From positions 310,001 to 374,000 of the forward strand of contig NZ_SSXX01000003.1 of the NCBI RefSeq assembly GCF_009469615.1: a stretch of 64,000 bases of DNA, given 5' to 3'. Of the stretch, positions 1 to 10,218 are shown piece by piece. Made by a program: the position numbers and the translations under genes. Position 1 is the first letter of the stretch. Every line of letters begins with the position of its first letter. Source of the DNA: Dechloromonas sp. H13. Its GTDB lineage: Bacteria > Pseudomonadota > Gammaproteobacteria > Burkholderiales > Rhodocyclaceae. The notes below the pieces were generated by a model. The model was not told the origin of the DNA, did no database searches, and was given only the letters and a program-made list of their open reading frames with translations.

Positions 1-1368
1 TGGCTCAACGACGAGAAGGCGACGCGCTTCGTCGTCGAAAACGGCCGTCGCGCCATCGAATGGCTGATCGAGCAGGGGGTTCCCTTCACCAAGGATGAAT
101 CGGGTTACCACCTGACCCGCGAAGGCGGGCACAGCGCCCGCCGCGTGATCCACGTCGCCGACGCGACCGGTGCCTCGGTTCAGGAAACCCTGACGCAAAA
201 GGTGCGGGCGACGCCCAACATCGCGGTATTCGAAAGCCATATCGCCATCGACCTGATTACCGGCGCCAAACTGGGCACTGGCGAGAACCGCTGTTTCGGC
301 GCCTACGTGCTCGATAGCCGCAACGGCGAGGTCGTCACCATCGGCGCCGCCAACACGCTGATCGCGACCGGCGGCGCCGGCAAGGTCTATCTGTACACGA
401 CGAATCCCGACACCTCCACCGGCGACGGAATCGCCATGGCCTGGCGGGCTGGTTGCCGGGTCGCCAACATGGAATTCATCCAGTTCCACCCGACCTGCCT
501 GTATCACCCGCAGGCCAAGTCGTTCCTGATTTCGGAAGCGGTGCGCGGCGAAGGCGGCCTGCTCCGCCTGCCCGACGGCACGCGATTCATGCCCGAGCAT
601 GACGAACGGGCGGAACTGGCGCCGCGCGACATCGTCGCCCGCGCCATCGACTTCGAAATGAAGAAACGCGGCCTCGACTGCGTGTTCCTGGACATCTCGC
701 ACAAGGGCGAGGCCTTCATCCGGCAGCATTTCCCGAACATCCATGCCCGCTGCCTGGAACTGGGCATCGACATCGCCAGCGAACCGATTCCGGTGGTGCC
801 GGCCGCCCACTACACCTGCGGCGGCATCGTCAGCGACCTGCATGGCCGCACCGACGTGCCCGGTCTCTACGTCGCCGGCGAGGCCTCGTGCACCGGCCTG
901 CACGGCGCCAACCGCCTGGCTTCCAACTCGCTCCTCGAATGCCTGGTTTTCGCGGAAGCTGCGGTCAACGACATTCTCGGCGGCAAATCCGCTCCCCTGC
1001 CCCGCCTGCCGCAATGGGACGAAAGCCGCGTCACCGATGCCGACGAGGAAGTCGTCATTTCCCATAACTGGGATGAACTGCGGCGCTTCATGTGGGACTA
1101 CGTCGGCATCGTCCGCACCACCAAACGGCTCAAGCGGGCACAGCATCGGATTCGCCTGTTGATGCGGGAAATTGAGGAGTTTTACGCCAACTTCCGCGTC
1201 AGTCACGACCTGATCGAACTGCGTAACCTGGTTGTCACGGCCGATCTCATCGTCCGCTGCGCCATGCAACGCAAGGAAAGTCGCGGCCTTCATTTTTCCC
1301 GCGATTTCCCGGAGATGGCGGACAAGCCGCGCAACACCGTCCTCAGGCGTCGCCGGCCGGTACGCTGA
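1..1368 (+). CDS. nadB: L-aspartate oxidase, 5' end missing
   Basis: FAD-dependent L-aspartate oxidase, the first step of de novo NAD synthesis (aspartate to iminoaspartate). The reading frame is open from the first base, so the N-terminal FAD-binding part lies outside the window and 455 codons remain. Visible family blocks are the [16 protein letters not shown] segment, [20 protein letters not shown], the EFIQFHPT stretch and the SEAVRGEGG stretch of the fumarate reductase/succinate dehydrogenase flavoprotein superfamily. The C-terminus ends in an arginine-rich tail after the RNTVL block. The gene converges on ygfX and the two 3' ends overlap by 26 bp. Succinate dehydrogenase flavoprotein is the alternative family, but the neighbourhood and the short C-terminal domain fit NadB. 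Confidence 0.93.
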   Translation, partial: WLNDEKATRFVVENGRRAIEWLIEQGVPFTKDESGYHLTREGGHSARRVIHVADATGASVQETLTQKVRATPNIAVFESHIAIDLITGAKLGTGENRCFGAYVLDSRNGEVVTIGAANTLIATGGAGKVYLYTTNPDTSTGDGIAMAWRAGCRVANMEFIQFHPTCLYHPQAKSFLISEAVRGEGGLLRLPDGTRFMPEHDERAELAPRDIVARAIDFEMKKRGLDCVFLDISHKGEAFIRQHFPNIHARCLELGIDIASEPIPVVPAAHYTCGGIVSDLHGRTDVPGLYVAGEASCTGLHGANRLASNSLLECLVFAEAAVNDILGGKSAPLPRLPQWDESRVTDADEEVVISHNWDELRRFMWDYVGIVRTTKRLKRAQHRIRLLMREIEEFYANFRVSHDLIELRNLVVTADLIVRCAMQRKESRGLHFSRDFPEMADKPRNTVLRRRRPVR

Positions 1369-1780
1369 AATCCGCCCGCCAGCGCAGGAAGACACGCAGG
1401 CGCCGGAAATCTTCAGGTTTCATCGAGTCGACCGCAACGATCAGCGGATGCGTTCGCCCATCCTGCGTTTTTAGGCGAACCACCGTCAGCCAGGGATGGA
1501 CCGTTGCGCCCGGCAGTGGCGCGGCCTCGATGAACTCGGCATGGCCGGCCGGCGCAACGAGAATATGTCCCGTCTGCTCCAGCCTGAGCGCCTGCAGCGC
1601 CGGCTCAAGACGCCGCCAGGCAAGACCGGCGGCGACTGCGATGAAGAACAGAGCGCCGCTGCGGGTAAGCGCCGGCCAGGGCAAAAAAAGTATCACCAGG
1701 CCGGCCAGCAAGGCGATCGAAACGAGCGCAACACCCAGAAAGCGCGAACGGTGCAGTCCGATCTCGATCGGCAACTGCAC
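1343..1780 (-). CDS. ygfX: YgfX-family membrane protein
   Basis: A 145-residue protein with two hydrophobic segments near the N-terminus (about residues 14-33 and 40-54) and a cytoplasmic C-terminal part containing the HPWLTVVRL and [10 protein letters not shown] blocks, the layout typical of the YgfX (CptA) family. In Enterobacteria YgfX sits with SdhE and has been described as a toxin acting on cell-shape proteins. In Betaproteobacteria a homologue is often found between fabF and nadB, as here. No sdhE-like gene is next to it. The gene follows fabF on the same strand after a 29-bp gap and may be the last gene of that transcript. The family assignment rests on motif pattern and position only. 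Confidence 0.7.
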   Translation of the reverse strand: MQLPIEIGLHRSRFLGVALVSIALLAGLVILFLPWPALTRSGALFFIAVAAGLAWRRLEPALQALRLEQTGHILVAPAGHAEFIEAAPLPGATVHPWLTVVRLKTQDGRTHPLIVAVDSMKPEDFRRLRVFLRWRADFSVPAGDA

Positions 1781-1809
1781 CGTTCAATTCCTGGCGGAAA
1801 CGCGGTGGT

Positions 1810-3045
1810 CTAGACGCGCTTGAAGACCAGCGAGCCGTTGGTCCCGCCAAAGCCGAAGTTGTTCTTCAGCGCGAACTCGATCTTCATCGGCCGCGCCGCG
1901 TTGGCGCAGTAGTCCAGGTCGCATTCCGGATCCTGGTTGAAGATGTTGATGGTCGGCGGCGAAATCTGGTGATGGAGGGCCAGCACGGTGAACAGCGACT
2001 CGACGCCACCGGCGCCGCCCAGCAGGTGGCCGGTCATCGACTTGGTCGAATTGACAACGATCTTGTACGCTGCATCGCCGAAGGCGGCCTTGATCGCATC
2101 CGACTCGTTCTTGTCGCCGAGCGGCGTCGAGGTGCCGTGGGCATTGACGTACTGCACGTCGGACGGCGTCACGCCGGCGTTCTTCAGCGCATTGACCATT
2201 GAGCGGCGCGGGCCGTCCATGTTCGGCGCGGTGATGTGGTAAGCGTCGGCGCTCATGCCGTAGCCGGCCACTTCGGCGTAGATCCTGGCGCCGCGCGCCT
2301 TGGCGTGCTCGTATTCCTCGAGCACCAGGACGCCGGCGCCTTCGCCCAGCACGAAGCCGTCGCGGTCCTTGTCCCACGGACGGCTGGCGGTCGCCGGGTC
2401 GTCGTTGCGGGTGGACAGGGCGCGGGCGGCACAGAAGCCGCCGAGGCCGAGCGGCGAGACCGTCGATTCGGCGCCACCGGCGATCATCACGTCGGCGTCG
2501 CCGTATTCGATGATGCGGGCGGCTTCCCCGATGGAGTGCGTACCCGTTGTGCAGGCCGTGACGATGGAGAGGTTCGGGCCCTTGAAGCCGAACTCGATCG
2601 ACAGGTTGCCGGAGATCATGTTAATGATCGAACCGGGAACGAAGAACGGGGAAACCTTGCGCACGCCGGCAGCATTGTATTCGTCCTTGGTTTCCTCGAT
2701 CAGCGGCAGGCCGCCGATGCCGGACCCGATGGAGACGCCGACGCGCTCGGGGTCAGCCGCACCTTCCTTGTCCAGACCGGCGTCGCGCACGGCCTGGATG
2801 CCCGCCGCCAGGCCGAAATGGATGAACTTGTCCATGCGGCGGGCGTCCTTGGCCGAAATGTACTGCGTGACATCGAAATTCCTGACCTCGCCGGCGAACT
2901 GTACCGGGAAGGCGGAGGTATCGAATCGGGTGACGGGCGCAATGCCGGAACGGCCGGCAATGATGTTCTGCCAACCTTCTTCGACACTATTGCCGACCGG
3001 GGAAATGAGGCCGAGACCAGTAACTACGACTCTACGACGTGCCAA
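1810..3045 (-). CDS. fabF: beta-ketoacyl-ACP synthase II
   Basis: Condensing enzyme of type II fatty-acid elongation, joining malonyl-ACP to acyl-ACP. I start it at a TTG (position 3045) giving [10 protein letters not shown], because GGAG lies six bases upstream and the resulting 411 residues match the usual FabF length. The open frame could extend to 3072. The catalytic triad is visible: Cys165 in the TACTTGTHS block, the first His in [12 protein letters not shown] and the second in [12 protein letters not shown]. It is the last fab gene of the cluster and is separated from acpP by a 71-bp gap holding an 11-bp perfect hairpin. Confidence 0.96.
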   Translation of the reverse strand: MARRRVVVTGLGLISPVGNSVEEGWQNIIAGRSGIAPVTRFDTSAFPVQFAGEVRNFDVTQYISAKDARRMDKFIHFGLAAGIQAVRDAGLDKEGAADPERVGVSIGSGIGGLPLIEETKDEYNAAGVRKVSPFFVPGSIINMISGNLSIEFGFKGPNLSIVTACTTGTHSIGEAARIIEYGDADVMIAGGAESTVSPLGLGGFCAARALSTRNDDPATASRPWDKDRDGFVLGEGAGVLVLEEYEHAKARGARIYAEVAGYGMSADAYHITAPNMDGPRRSMVNALKNAGVTPSDVQYVNAHGTSTPLGDKNESDAIKAAFGDAAYKIVVNSTKSMTGHLLGGAGGVESLFTVLALHHQISPPTINIFNQDPECDLDYCANAARPMKIEFALKNNFGFGGTNGSLVFKRV

Positions 3046-3069
3046 GGTGAGCTCCGCAAGCAAATGTAG

Positions 3070-3096
3070 CAAGGCCGGCCATGCGGGCCGGCCTTG
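3070..3096 (-). other. Perfect 11-bp hairpin between acpP and fabF
   Basis: Positions 3070-3080 (CAAGGCCGGCC) and 3086-3096 are exact inverted repeats around a 5-nt loop. On the transcribed strand the stem is followed by CTACATTTG, not by a run of T, so it is not a convincing intrinsic terminator. It lies about 25 bases before the proposed fabF start. It could act as an mRNA-processing or stabilising element that lets acpP transcript exceed fabF transcript. Confidence 0.6.
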
Positions 3097-3116
3097 CCAG
3101 GATCAACCGAAATGGA

Positions 3117-3353
3117 TTACTTCTTGTTGGCGAGGATGAAATCGACCGCCTGCTGGACCGTGGTGATCTTCTCAGCTTGTTCGTCGGGGATCTCGCACTC
3201 GAATTCTTCTTCCAGTGCCATGACCAGTTCGACGGTGTCCAGGGAATCCGCGCCCAGATCGTCCACAAAAGAGGACTCGTTCTTGATGTCCGCTTCGTTC
3301 ACACCCAGTTGTTCGGCGACGATTTTCTTGACGCGCTCTACGATGTTATCCAT
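3117..3353 (-). CDS. acpP: Acyl carrier protein
   Basis: Small acidic carrier of 78 residues for fatty-acid synthesis. The 4'-phosphopantetheine attachment serine is Ser37 in the DSLDTVE motif, and the four-helix ACP pattern is intact from [10 protein letters not shown] to the C-terminus. Length and sequence match AcpP of Proteobacteria, rather than a specialised ACP. A GGGGAAGGAG-type ribosome site lies just upstream of the ATG. It sits between fabG and fabF in the standard cluster order. Confidence 0.97.
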   Translation of the reverse strand: MDNIVERVKKIVAEQLGVNEADIKNESSFVDDLGADSLDTVELVMALEEEFECEIPDEQAEKITTVQQAVDFILANKK

Positions 3354-3425
3354 TCGAAAAACTCCTTCCCCTCAGGGGTACGAAAAAAACGTTGTGATTC
3401 TACCAAAAGCCGGGGCTTGGGGAAA

Positions 3426-4166
3426 TCAATCCATGAACATGCCGCCATTCACGTGCACAGTCGTGCCCGTGACATACGCGGCGGCAGGTGAAACCAGGAA
3501 TCCGACGGCACCGGCGATATCTTCCGGCGTACCGGCACGGGCCAGCGGAATGGATGCCAGCATGGCCGCCTTCTGCTCATCGGTCAAGGCATGCGTCATG
3601 TCGGTGGCGATGAAGCCCGGGGCGACACAGTTGACCGTGATGTTGCGGCTGCCGAGTTCACGGGCCAGCGAGCGGCTCATGCCGGCAACACCGGCCTTGG
3701 CGGCGCAGTAGTTGGCCTGCCCGGGGTTGCCCGAATAGCCGACGACCGAAGTGATATTAACGATGCGGCCGAAGCGCGCCTTCATCATGCCGCGCATGAC
3801 GCCGCGCGAGAGGCGGAAGACCGCCTTCAGGTTGGTGTCGATGACGGCATCCCACTCGTCGTCGCCCATGCGCATGGTCAGGTTGTCGCGCGTGATGCCG
3901 GCGTTATTGACGAGCACGGTGATGGCGCCGAATTCCTTGGCCAGGTCGGCCAGCACGGCGTCGGTCCGGGCGGCGTCCGTGACGTTAAGCGCGATGCCGC
4001 GGCCCTTGATGCCGGCTTCGGCCAGGTAGGCGGAAATTGTCCCGGCACCCTCTTCGCTGGTCGCAGTGCCGATCACGGTGGCGCCCTGCCGGCCCAGTTC
4101 GAGCGCGATGGCGCGGCCAATGCCGCGGGTGGCGCCGGTCACCAGGGCGATCTTGTCGTTCAGCAT
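3426..4166 (-). CDS. fabG: 3-oxoacyl-ACP reductase
   Basis: NADPH-dependent short-chain dehydrogenase that reduces 3-oxoacyl-ACP in fatty-acid elongation. The protein has 246 residues, the normal FabG length. The nucleotide-binding motif GATRGIG is at about residues 11-17, NNAG at 87-90, and the catalytic Ser140, Tyr153 and Lys157 are in place (YCAAK, with Cys after the Tyr). The PGFIATDMT stretch is also typical. Its start lies three bases after the fabD stop, so co-translation with fabD is likely. Confidence 0.96.
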   Translation of the reverse strand: MLNDKIALVTGATRGIGRAIALELGRQGATVIGTATSEEGAGTISAYLAEAGIKGRGIALNVTDAARTDAVLADLAKEFGAITVLVNNAGITRDNLTMRMGDDEWDAVIDTNLKAVFRLSRGVMRGMMKARFGRIVNITSVVGYSGNPGQANYCAAKAGVAGMSRSLARELGSRNITVNCVAPGFIATDMTHALTDEQKAAMLASIPLARAGTPEDIAGAVGFLVSPAAAYVTGTTVHVNGGMFMD

Positions 4167-4169
4167 CGC

Positions 4170-5096
4170 TTACTCCAGGCCAATGTTGGCGTCGATGGCC
4201 GCGGCATCGGCCAGCGCGACGCCGGCGATGCCGTCGGCGCAGCGTTTGGTGAGACCGGCCAGCACCTTGCCGGGGCCGCACTCTGCCACGGTCGACACGC
4301 CCATGGCAGCCATTTTCTGGACGGTCTCGACCCAGCGCACCGGATTGTAGGCCTGGCGGACCAGCGCATCCTTGATGCGGGCCGGGTCGTTTTCGATGGC
4401 GACATCGACGTTGTTGATTACCGGGATGGCCGGCGCCTTCAGCGTCAGTTCGGCCAGGCGGGCGCCCAGTTTGTCGGCCGCCGGACGGATCAGCGACGAA
4501 TGGAACGGCGCGGAAACCGGCAATGCCTTGGCCATCTTGGCCCCGCGCGCCTTGCAGGCTTCCATCGCGCGTTCGACGGCGGCCTTGTGGCCGGCGATCA
4601 CGGTCTGGCCGTTGGCGTTGAAATTGACCGGTTCGACGACTTCACCCTGCGCCGCCTCGGTGCAGGCGGCGACGATGCCGGCATTGTCGAGGCCGAGTAC
4701 GGCGGCCATGGCGCCGGTGCCGAGCGGCACGGCTTCCTGCATGGCGGCGGCGCGCAGGCGAACCAGCGGCACGGCATCCTTGAAATCGATGACGCCGGCG
4801 GCGACCAGCGCGGAATATTCGCCGAGGCTGTGGCCGGCGACGACGGCCGGCTTCCGGCCGCCCTTTTCGCACCACAGGCGCCAGGCCGCGATGCCGGCGG
4901 TCAGCATGACCGGCTGCGTGTTGACCGTTTGGGTCAGGGTTTCGGCGGGGCCTTCGGCGACCATGGCCCACAGGTCGTCACCGAGCGCGGCGGACGCCTC
5001 GTCGAAGGTGGTGCGAACCACGGCGGCGTCGCCGTAGGCGGCCATCATGCCAACGCTCTGCGAGCCCTGGCCGGGAAAAACGAATGCAAAAGACAT
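4170..5096 (-). CDS. fabD: Malonyl-CoA:ACP transacylase
   Basis: Transfers malonyl groups from CoA to ACP, supplying the elongation cycle. I start it at the ATG at 5096 (MSFAFVFPGQGSQ), which has GGAG nine bases upstream. The open frame continues to 5141 without family similarity. The 308-residue protein carries the GQGSQ motif, the nucleophile Ser90 in GHSLGEYSAL and the histidine in PVSAPFHS. It sits between fabH and fabG with gaps of 17 and 3 bp, the order known from other Proteobacteria. Confidence 0.96.
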   Translation of the reverse strand: MSFAFVFPGQGSQSVGMMAAYGDAAVVRTTFDEASAALGDDLWAMVAEGPAETLTQTVNTQPVMLTAGIAAWRLWCEKGGRKPAVVAGHSLGEYSALVAAGVIDFKDAVPLVRLRAAAMQEAVPLGTGAMAAVLGLDNAGIVAACTEAAQGEVVEPVNFNANGQTVIAGHKAAVERAMEACKARGAKMAKALPVSAPFHSSLIRPAADKLGARLAELTLKAPAIPVINNVDVAIENDPARIKDALVRQAYNPVRWVETVQKMAAMGVSTVAECGPGKVLAGLTKRCADGIAGVALADAAAIDANIGLE

Positions 5097-5113
5097 GTCC
5101 GGAGTCTCCTGGA

Positions 5114-6073
<960 letters not shown>

Positions 6074-7105
6074 TCAGGTGCTCTCCTCCGCGCTGATTGC
6101 TTCCGGTTCGGCCATTTCGGTAATGCGCGTGGCGATGCGCTCGAGCACGCGATTCTCCGCGGCATCGTAGGCGCGACCGATGGCGAAACCGAAGGAAAAG
6201 GCATCGGCCGAGCCGTGGCTCTTGACCGAAATCCCGCGCAGTCCGAGCAGGATCGCGCCGTTGTAGCGGCGATGGTCGAAGCGTTGCTTGAAATTGTTGA
6301 GGACCGAAATGGCGATCATCGCCGCCAGTTTGGTCAGCCAGTTGCGCTTGAACTCGGCACGCAGCGCGGAGCCCAGCATCTGGGCCAGGCCTTCCGAAGT
6401 CTTCAGCGCCACGTTGCCGACGAAGCCGTCGCAGACGACGACGTCGGCGTCGCCCTTGTAGATGCCATCGCCCTCGACGTTGCCGATGAAATTGAGGCCC
6501 GAGTTGCGTAGCAGTTCGGCGGCCGCCTTGACCGCCTCGTTGCCCTTGATTTCTTCCTCGCCGATGTTGAGGATGCCGACGGTCGGACGTTCCTTGTGCT
6601 CCATCGCCGAGACCAGCATGGCACCCATGATGCCGAACTGCAGCAGGTGTTCCGGCCCGCAGTCGACGTTGGCGCCAAGATCGAGCATGTGGGTGTGCCC
6701 ACTGGAGGTCGGCAGCGGCGCGCAGATGGCCGGGCGCTCGATGCCCGGCAGCATCTTGAGGACGAAACGCGAGATCGCCATCAGGGCGCCGGTGTTGCCG
6801 GCCGAAACGCAGGCATCCGCCTCGCCGTTCTTGACGAGGTTGATCGCCACCCGCATCGACGAATCCTTTTTGCCGCGCAGTGCAAGCGCGGGCGATTCAT
6901 CCATGCCGACGACTTCGGAGGCGTGCACCACGCGCAGGCGCGGGTTCGCATCCTGGCCGGCCAGCAGGGGCCGCACGATTTCCTCGCGCCCGACAAGGAT
7001 CAGACTGGCGCCGGGGTGATCTTCCAGGAAGCGGAGCGCCGCCGGCACCGTCACCGACGGTCCGTGGTCTCCCCCCATGCAATCGATGGCAATGCGGGCT
7101 GTCAT
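6074..7105 (-). CDS. plsX: Phosphate acyltransferase PlsX
   Basis: Converts acyl-ACP to acyl-phosphate, the donor for PlsY in phospholipid synthesis. The 343-residue protein begins [20 protein letters not shown], the PlsX signature, and contains [22 protein letters not shown] and the [16 protein letters not shown] blocks. The ATG at 7105 has no clear Shine-Dalgarno sequence. The bases before it are the T-rich tail of a terminator-like hairpin at 7109-7146. The gene abuts fabH downstream. Membrane-peripheral location is expected from the family. Confidence 0.96.
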   Translation of the reverse strand: MTARIAIDCMGGDHGPSVTVPAALRFLEDHPGASLILVGREEIVRPLLAGQDANPRLRVVHASEVVGMDESPALALRGKKDSSMRVAINLVKNGEADACVSAGNTGALMAISRFVLKMLPGIERPAICAPLPTSSGHTHMLDLGANVDCGPEHLLQFGIMGAMLVSAMEHKERPTVGILNIGEEEIKGNEAVKAAAELLRNSGLNFIGNVEGDGIYKGDADVVVCDGFVGNVALKTSEGLAQMLGSALRAEFKRNWLTKLAAMIAISVLNNFKQRFDHRRYNGAILLGLRGISVKSHGSADAFSFGFAIGRAYDAAENRVLERIATRITEMAEPEAISAEEST

Positions 7106-7108
7106 GGC

Positions 7109-7146
7109 AAAAGAAAAGGCAGGCGGCCCGCGACGGACCGCCTGCC
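7109..7146 (-). terminator. Terminator-like hairpin between rpmF and plsX
   Basis: On the minus strand a 9-bp perfect stem (GGCAGGCGG / CCGCCTGCC, plus positions 7138-7146 and 7118-7126) is followed by TTTTCTTTT at 7117-7109. This is the form of an intrinsic terminator. It ends only three bases before the plsX start codon, so it may partly uncouple ribosomal protein L32 expression from the lipid genes or act as an attenuator. Confidence 0.75.
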
Positions 7147-7159
7147 CTTCAATTAACGA

Positions 7160-7339
7160 TTACTCGCCCTTGGCCTTGAGAACCTTCTTGCCGCGGTAGA
7201 AACCGTTGGGCGAAATATGGTGGCGCAGATGCGTTTCGCCGGTGGTCGGCTCGACGGCCAGCGGCGGGTTGGTCAGGAAGTCGTGGGCGCGATGCATGCC
7301 ACGCTTGGACGGGGATTTTTTGTTCTGTTGAACGGCCAT
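7160..7339 (-). CDS. rpmF: 50S ribosomal protein L32
   Basis: A 59-codon gene encoding ribosomal protein L32. It begins [20 protein letters not shown] and ends in a basic tail with the [13 protein letters not shown] block. The beta/gamma-proteobacterial L32 form lacks the zinc-binding cysteines found in other bacterial L32 proteins, and none are seen here. A GGAGTAAC ribosome site precedes the ATG. It lies between yceD and plsX, the conserved order, and is followed by a terminator-like hairpin. Confidence 0.96.
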   Translation of the reverse strand: MAVQQNKKSPSKRGMHRAHDFLTNPPLAVEPTTGETHLRHHISPNGFYRGKKVLKAKGE

Positions 7340-7357
7340 GTTGTTACTCCAAAAAAA

Positions 7358-7846
7358 TCAGTTCGGCTTACCTTTCAGCTCCGCCAGTGCCGCGAACGGA
7401 TTGATCCGTTCGCCGACATCGGCGGCGCCGGGCAAACCACATCTTTCGTGCCGCGGCGCGACCGGAAGGGCCAGAAGGATTTCATCCTCCACCAACTCGG
7501 CCACATCCAGTTCGCCCGCCACCGGCAGGAAATCCCGGGTGTCGTCTTCCAGCTCATCCTGCGACAGTTCGCTATCTTCGGAAATCAATTCCAGCTGGCT
7601 GTCGACATCGAGTTCGAAATGGATAGCCTCCAGGCAACGCTGGCAAGCCAACGGGAGCACCCCGTTCACCTGCAGACGCAGCATGGATTGTCCGCGCTCT
7701 CCCTTGTACCCCTGAAGCCGGAAAGTGACCTCTCCGGAAACCTCCGCCAGCAGATCGTGCAGGCGCTCCAGGCTGGTGACGGCCAGCGCTCCTTCCAGAA
7801 CACGACCATCACGGGCAAATGCGAAACTATCCGAAATCTTCTTCAA
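7358..7846 (-). CDS. yceD: YceD/DUF177 family protein
   Basis: A DUF177-family protein encoded upstream of rpmF in most Proteobacteria, linked to ribosome or rRNA maturation. The exact biochemical role in Gammaproteobacteria is not settled. I place the start at the TTG at 7846 (LKKISDSFAFARDG), giving 162 residues, because a good promoter (7875-7903) lies inside the longer open frame that reaches 7972. The CQRCLE motif is present at mid-protein, followed by an acidic C-terminal half ending NPFAALAELKGKPN. The start codon choice is uncertain. The gene identity is not. Confidence 0.88.
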   Translation of the reverse strand: MKKISDSFAFARDGRVLEGALAVTSLERLHDLLAEVSGEVTFRLQGYKGERGQSMLRLQVNGVLPLACQRCLEAIHFELDVDSQLELISEDSELSQDELEDDTRDFLPVAGELDVAELVEDEILLALPVAPRHERCGLPGAADVGERINPFAALAELKGKPN

Positions 7847-7874
7847 TCCTGAGCGGTTCCGACTTAAACGCGAG

Positions 7875-7903
7875 ATAATAGTATTTTTAGCATTCCAAGT
7901 CAA
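7875..7903 (-). promoter_or_regulatory. Sigma-70 type promoter for the yceD-rpmF-plsX-fab cluster
   Basis: On the minus strand TTGACT (7903-7898) and TATTAT (7880-7875) are separated by exactly 17 bp. Transcription would begin near 7868, about 22 bases before the proposed TTG start of yceD. The fit to the consensus is strong for such GC-rich DNA. This promoter also argues against the longer yceD reading frame. Confidence 0.75.
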
Positions 7904-7957
7904 AACTAAGTGCTGCCTCAAGAGTCTTTTGCAAGCACTTGTCGCAACAACACATTT

Positions 7958-8542
7958 ATGTCCCCGAAACAACTCGTACTTGCGTCCACCTCGCCCTACC
8001 GGCGCGAACTCCTTGCCAAACTCGGCCTGCCCTTCGCGGTCGCCAGCCCGGAAACCGATGAAACCCCGCTGCCCGGCGAATCACCGATCACGACGGCGCT
8101 GCGTCTGTCCGAGGCCAAGGCGCGTGCCGTGGCGCAGCAGTTTCCCAAGGCATTGATCATCGGCAGCGACCAGGTCGCCGAAATGGATGGCCGCGTGTTC
8201 GGTAAGCCGGGGACGCACGCACGGGCGGTTGCGCAACTGCGGGAGCTTTCGGGCAGGACCGTCAATTTCTTCACCGGTCTTTGCGTCCTCGATGCGCAGA
8301 CCGGGGAAGCCGAGGTGCGTGGCGTCCCCACGCTGGTCGGCTTTCGCGAGCTGAGCGACGCGGAAATCGAGAACTACCTGCGCCGCGAACCGGCCTACAA
8401 CTGCGCCGGGTCGGCCAAATCCGAGGGTCTGGGGATCGCGCTGCTGAGCCGCATTCAGGGCGACGATCCGAATGCGTTGGTCGGGCTGCCGCTGATCACG
8501 CTCTGCGACTTGCTGCGCAAGCATGGAATGACCGTACTGTGA
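7958..8542 (+). CDS. yceF: Maf-type nucleotide pyrophosphatase, YceF subgroup
   Basis: Maf-family pyrophosphatase. The YceF subgroup hydrolyses 7-methyl-GTP in E. coli. The 194-residue protein from the ATG at 7958 has [12 protein letters not shown] at the N-terminus, the [11 protein letters not shown] catalytic block, and the [12 protein letters not shown] and [10 protein letters not shown] stretches that are closer to YceF than to YhdE. It is divergent from yceD, the same arrangement as in E. coli. An in-frame GTG at 7910 is a possible alternative start. Neither start has an obvious ribosome site. Confidence 0.92.
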   Translation: MSPKQLVLASTSPYRRELLAKLGLPFAVASPETDETPLPGESPITTALRLSEAKARAVAQQFPKALIIGSDQVAEMDGRVFGKPGTHARAVAQLRELSGRTVNFFTGLCVLDAQTGEAEVRGVPTLVGFRELSDAEIENYLRREPAYNCAGSAKSEGLGIALLSRIQGDDPNALVGLPLITLCDLLRKHGMTVL

Positions 8543-9249
8543 CGAGCGGCACGCTTTATCTGATTCCCGTGCCGCTTGGCGCCGTTGCGCCCGAACTGTG
8601 TCTGCCGGCGACGGTCCTTGAGCAGGTACGGCCGCTGACGCAGTTCGTTGTCGAGAACGCCAAGTCGGCGCGTGCCTTTCTCAAGGCCGTAGGAACCGAT
8701 GCGCCGTTGCAAGCGCTGCAACTTGAAGAACTCAACGAACATACCCGGCCCGAGGCGCTGGATCGCCTGCTCGCTCCGCTGCGCGCCGGACACGATGTCG
8801 GCCTGATTTCCGAAGCCGGCTGCCCGGCGGTCGCCGACCCGGGCGCCGACCTGGTGGCGCTGGCGCAGCGCGAGGCGATCCGCATCGTGCCACTGATCGG
8901 CCCGTCGTCGCTGCTGCTGGCTTTGATGGCTTCCGGCCTCAACGGCCAGCGCTTCGCGTTTCACGGCTACCTGCCGGCCAAGGAGGCGGAGCGGGACAAA
9001 ACCCTGCGCGAACTGGAAAGCGAATCGCGCAAGCGCCGCCAGACGCAGATTTTCATCGAAACGCCCTACCGCAACCGGCAACTGCTCGACGGTATCCTTA
9101 AGGCGTGCCAGCCGGGCACCCGGCTGACGCTGGCAACCGATCTCAGCCTGCCCGGCGAATCGGTGCTGACGCGAACGGTTCAGCAGTGGAAAAAACAGAC
9201 GCCGCCCGAAATCGAGCGGCGTCCGACGGTGTTTCTGCTCCTCGCCTGA
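8539..9249 (+). CDS. SAM-dependent methyltransferase, tetrapyrrole methylase fold
   Basis: A 236-residue protein of the tetrapyrrole (corrin/porphyrin) methylase superfamily, related to the 16S rRNA methyltransferase RsmI but not a standard RsmI: it begins [12 protein letters not shown] and lacks the usual RsmI N-terminal signature. The SAM-binding glycine-rich element is visible in [20 protein letters not shown] and the later [15 protein letters not shown] block. The GTG start at 8539 overlaps the yceF stop by 4 bp (GTGA), so translation is probably coupled to yceF. The substrate is unknown. rRNA is a reasonable guess from the fold. Confidence 0.85.
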   Translation: MTSGTLYLIPVPLGAVAPELCLPATVLEQVRPLTQFVVENAKSARAFLKAVGTDAPLQALQLEELNEHTRPEALDRLLAPLRAGHDVGLISEAGCPAVADPGADLVALAQREAIRIVPLIGPSSLLLALMASGLNGQRFAFHGYLPAKEAERDKTLRELESESRKRRQTQIFIETPYRNRQLLDGILKACQPGTRLTLATDLSLPGESVLTRTVQQWKKQTPPEIERRPTVFLLLA

Positions 9250-9255
9250 GCGATA

Positions 9256-10218
9256 TCAGCGCAGGCGGACCGCAGCGGCGCTCTCGAAAATGCCGTTCCA
9301 GAAGCTGTTGACCGCACCTGCCCCGAGACGCTTGGCAAAACGCTCGGCGATATTCTCCTTGACGGTGTAGTCGAGCACCTTTTCTGCCTTGATCACGTCG
9401 CGGGCGACCGAATCGACGGTGCCGTAATCATCGGCGAGCCCCAGCTTGATGCTCTGCTCGCCGGTCCACATCAGCCCCGAGAACATGTCAGGCGTTTCCT
9501 TCAGGCGCTCGCCGCGGCCGGCCTTGACCACCTCGATGAACTGCCGGTGAATTTCGTCGATCATGGCGCGGGCGTGCGCCTCCTGGCCGGGGTTCGGCGG
9601 CGAGAAGGGATCGAGGAAGCCCTTGTTGGCTCCCGAGGTCAGCAGGCGCCGGTCGACGCCGAGTTTTTCCATCGTTCCGGTAAACCCGAAGCCGTCCATC
9701 AAGACCCCGATCGAACCGACGATGCTCGCCTTGTTGACGTAGATCCGGTCGGCGGCCGCGGCGACGTAGTAGCCGCCCGAGGCGCAGATGTCTTCGACCA
9801 CGACGTAGAGCGGCGTCTGCGGATGTGCGGCGCGCAGGCGGCGGATTTCGTCATTGATGATGCCGGCCTGGACCGGGCTGCCGCCGGGGCTGTTGATGCG
9901 CAGGACGACGCCGGCGACGTTCTTTTCCTTGAAGGCGCTCTGCAGCGACTCGAGCATCTTTTCGGCATTGGCCGCGCCTTTCGACTCGATGGTGCCGGCA
10001 ATGTCGATCAGCGCCGTGTGGCGCTCCTGATGCGACGTTTCGGTGCCCCAGTCGACCAGTGCAGCGAGCACCAGTGTCAGGTAGACGAAGCCCAGCATCT
10101 TGAAGAAGATGCCCCAGCGCCGGCCGGCCTTCTGTTCCTGAAGCGCCGAAAAGACCAGTTTTTCGAGCGTGCGCCGTTCCCAGTCCGAGGAATTGTTGGG
10201 GGGTTGGGGATTATCCAT
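9256..10218 (-). CDS. sppA: SppA-type signal peptide peptidase, S49 family
   Basis: Membrane-bound serine peptidase of family S49, 320 residues, the short (36K) form. One membrane segment lies at about residues 39-56. The putative Ser/Lys dyad is Ser147 (ICASGGYY) and Lys199 (GANKGFLDPF), the same numbering as in the Bacillus 36K enzyme. The ATG at 10218 is preceded by AGAAGAAG. A TTG two codons earlier is possible. The family degrades cleaved signal peptides in the membrane. Its first codons overlap the end of the Rieske gene by 8 bp, so the two are likely co-translated in a rluC-led operon. Confidence 0.92.
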   Translation of the reverse strand: MDNPQPPNNSSDWERRTLEKLVFSALQEQKAGRRWGIFFKMLGFVYLTLVLAALVDWGTETSHQERHTALIDIAGTIESKGAANAEKMLESLQSAFKEKNVAGVVLRINSPGGSPVQAGIINDEIRRLRAAHPQTPLYVVVEDICASGGYYVAAAADRIYVNKASIVGSIGVLMDGFGFTGTMEKLGVDRRLLTSGANKGFLDPFSPPNPGQEAHARAMIDEIHRQFIEVVKAGRGERLKETPDMFSGLMWTGEQSIKLGLADDYGTVDSVARDVIKAEKVLDYTVKENIAERFAKRLGAGAVNSFWNGIFESAAAVRLR

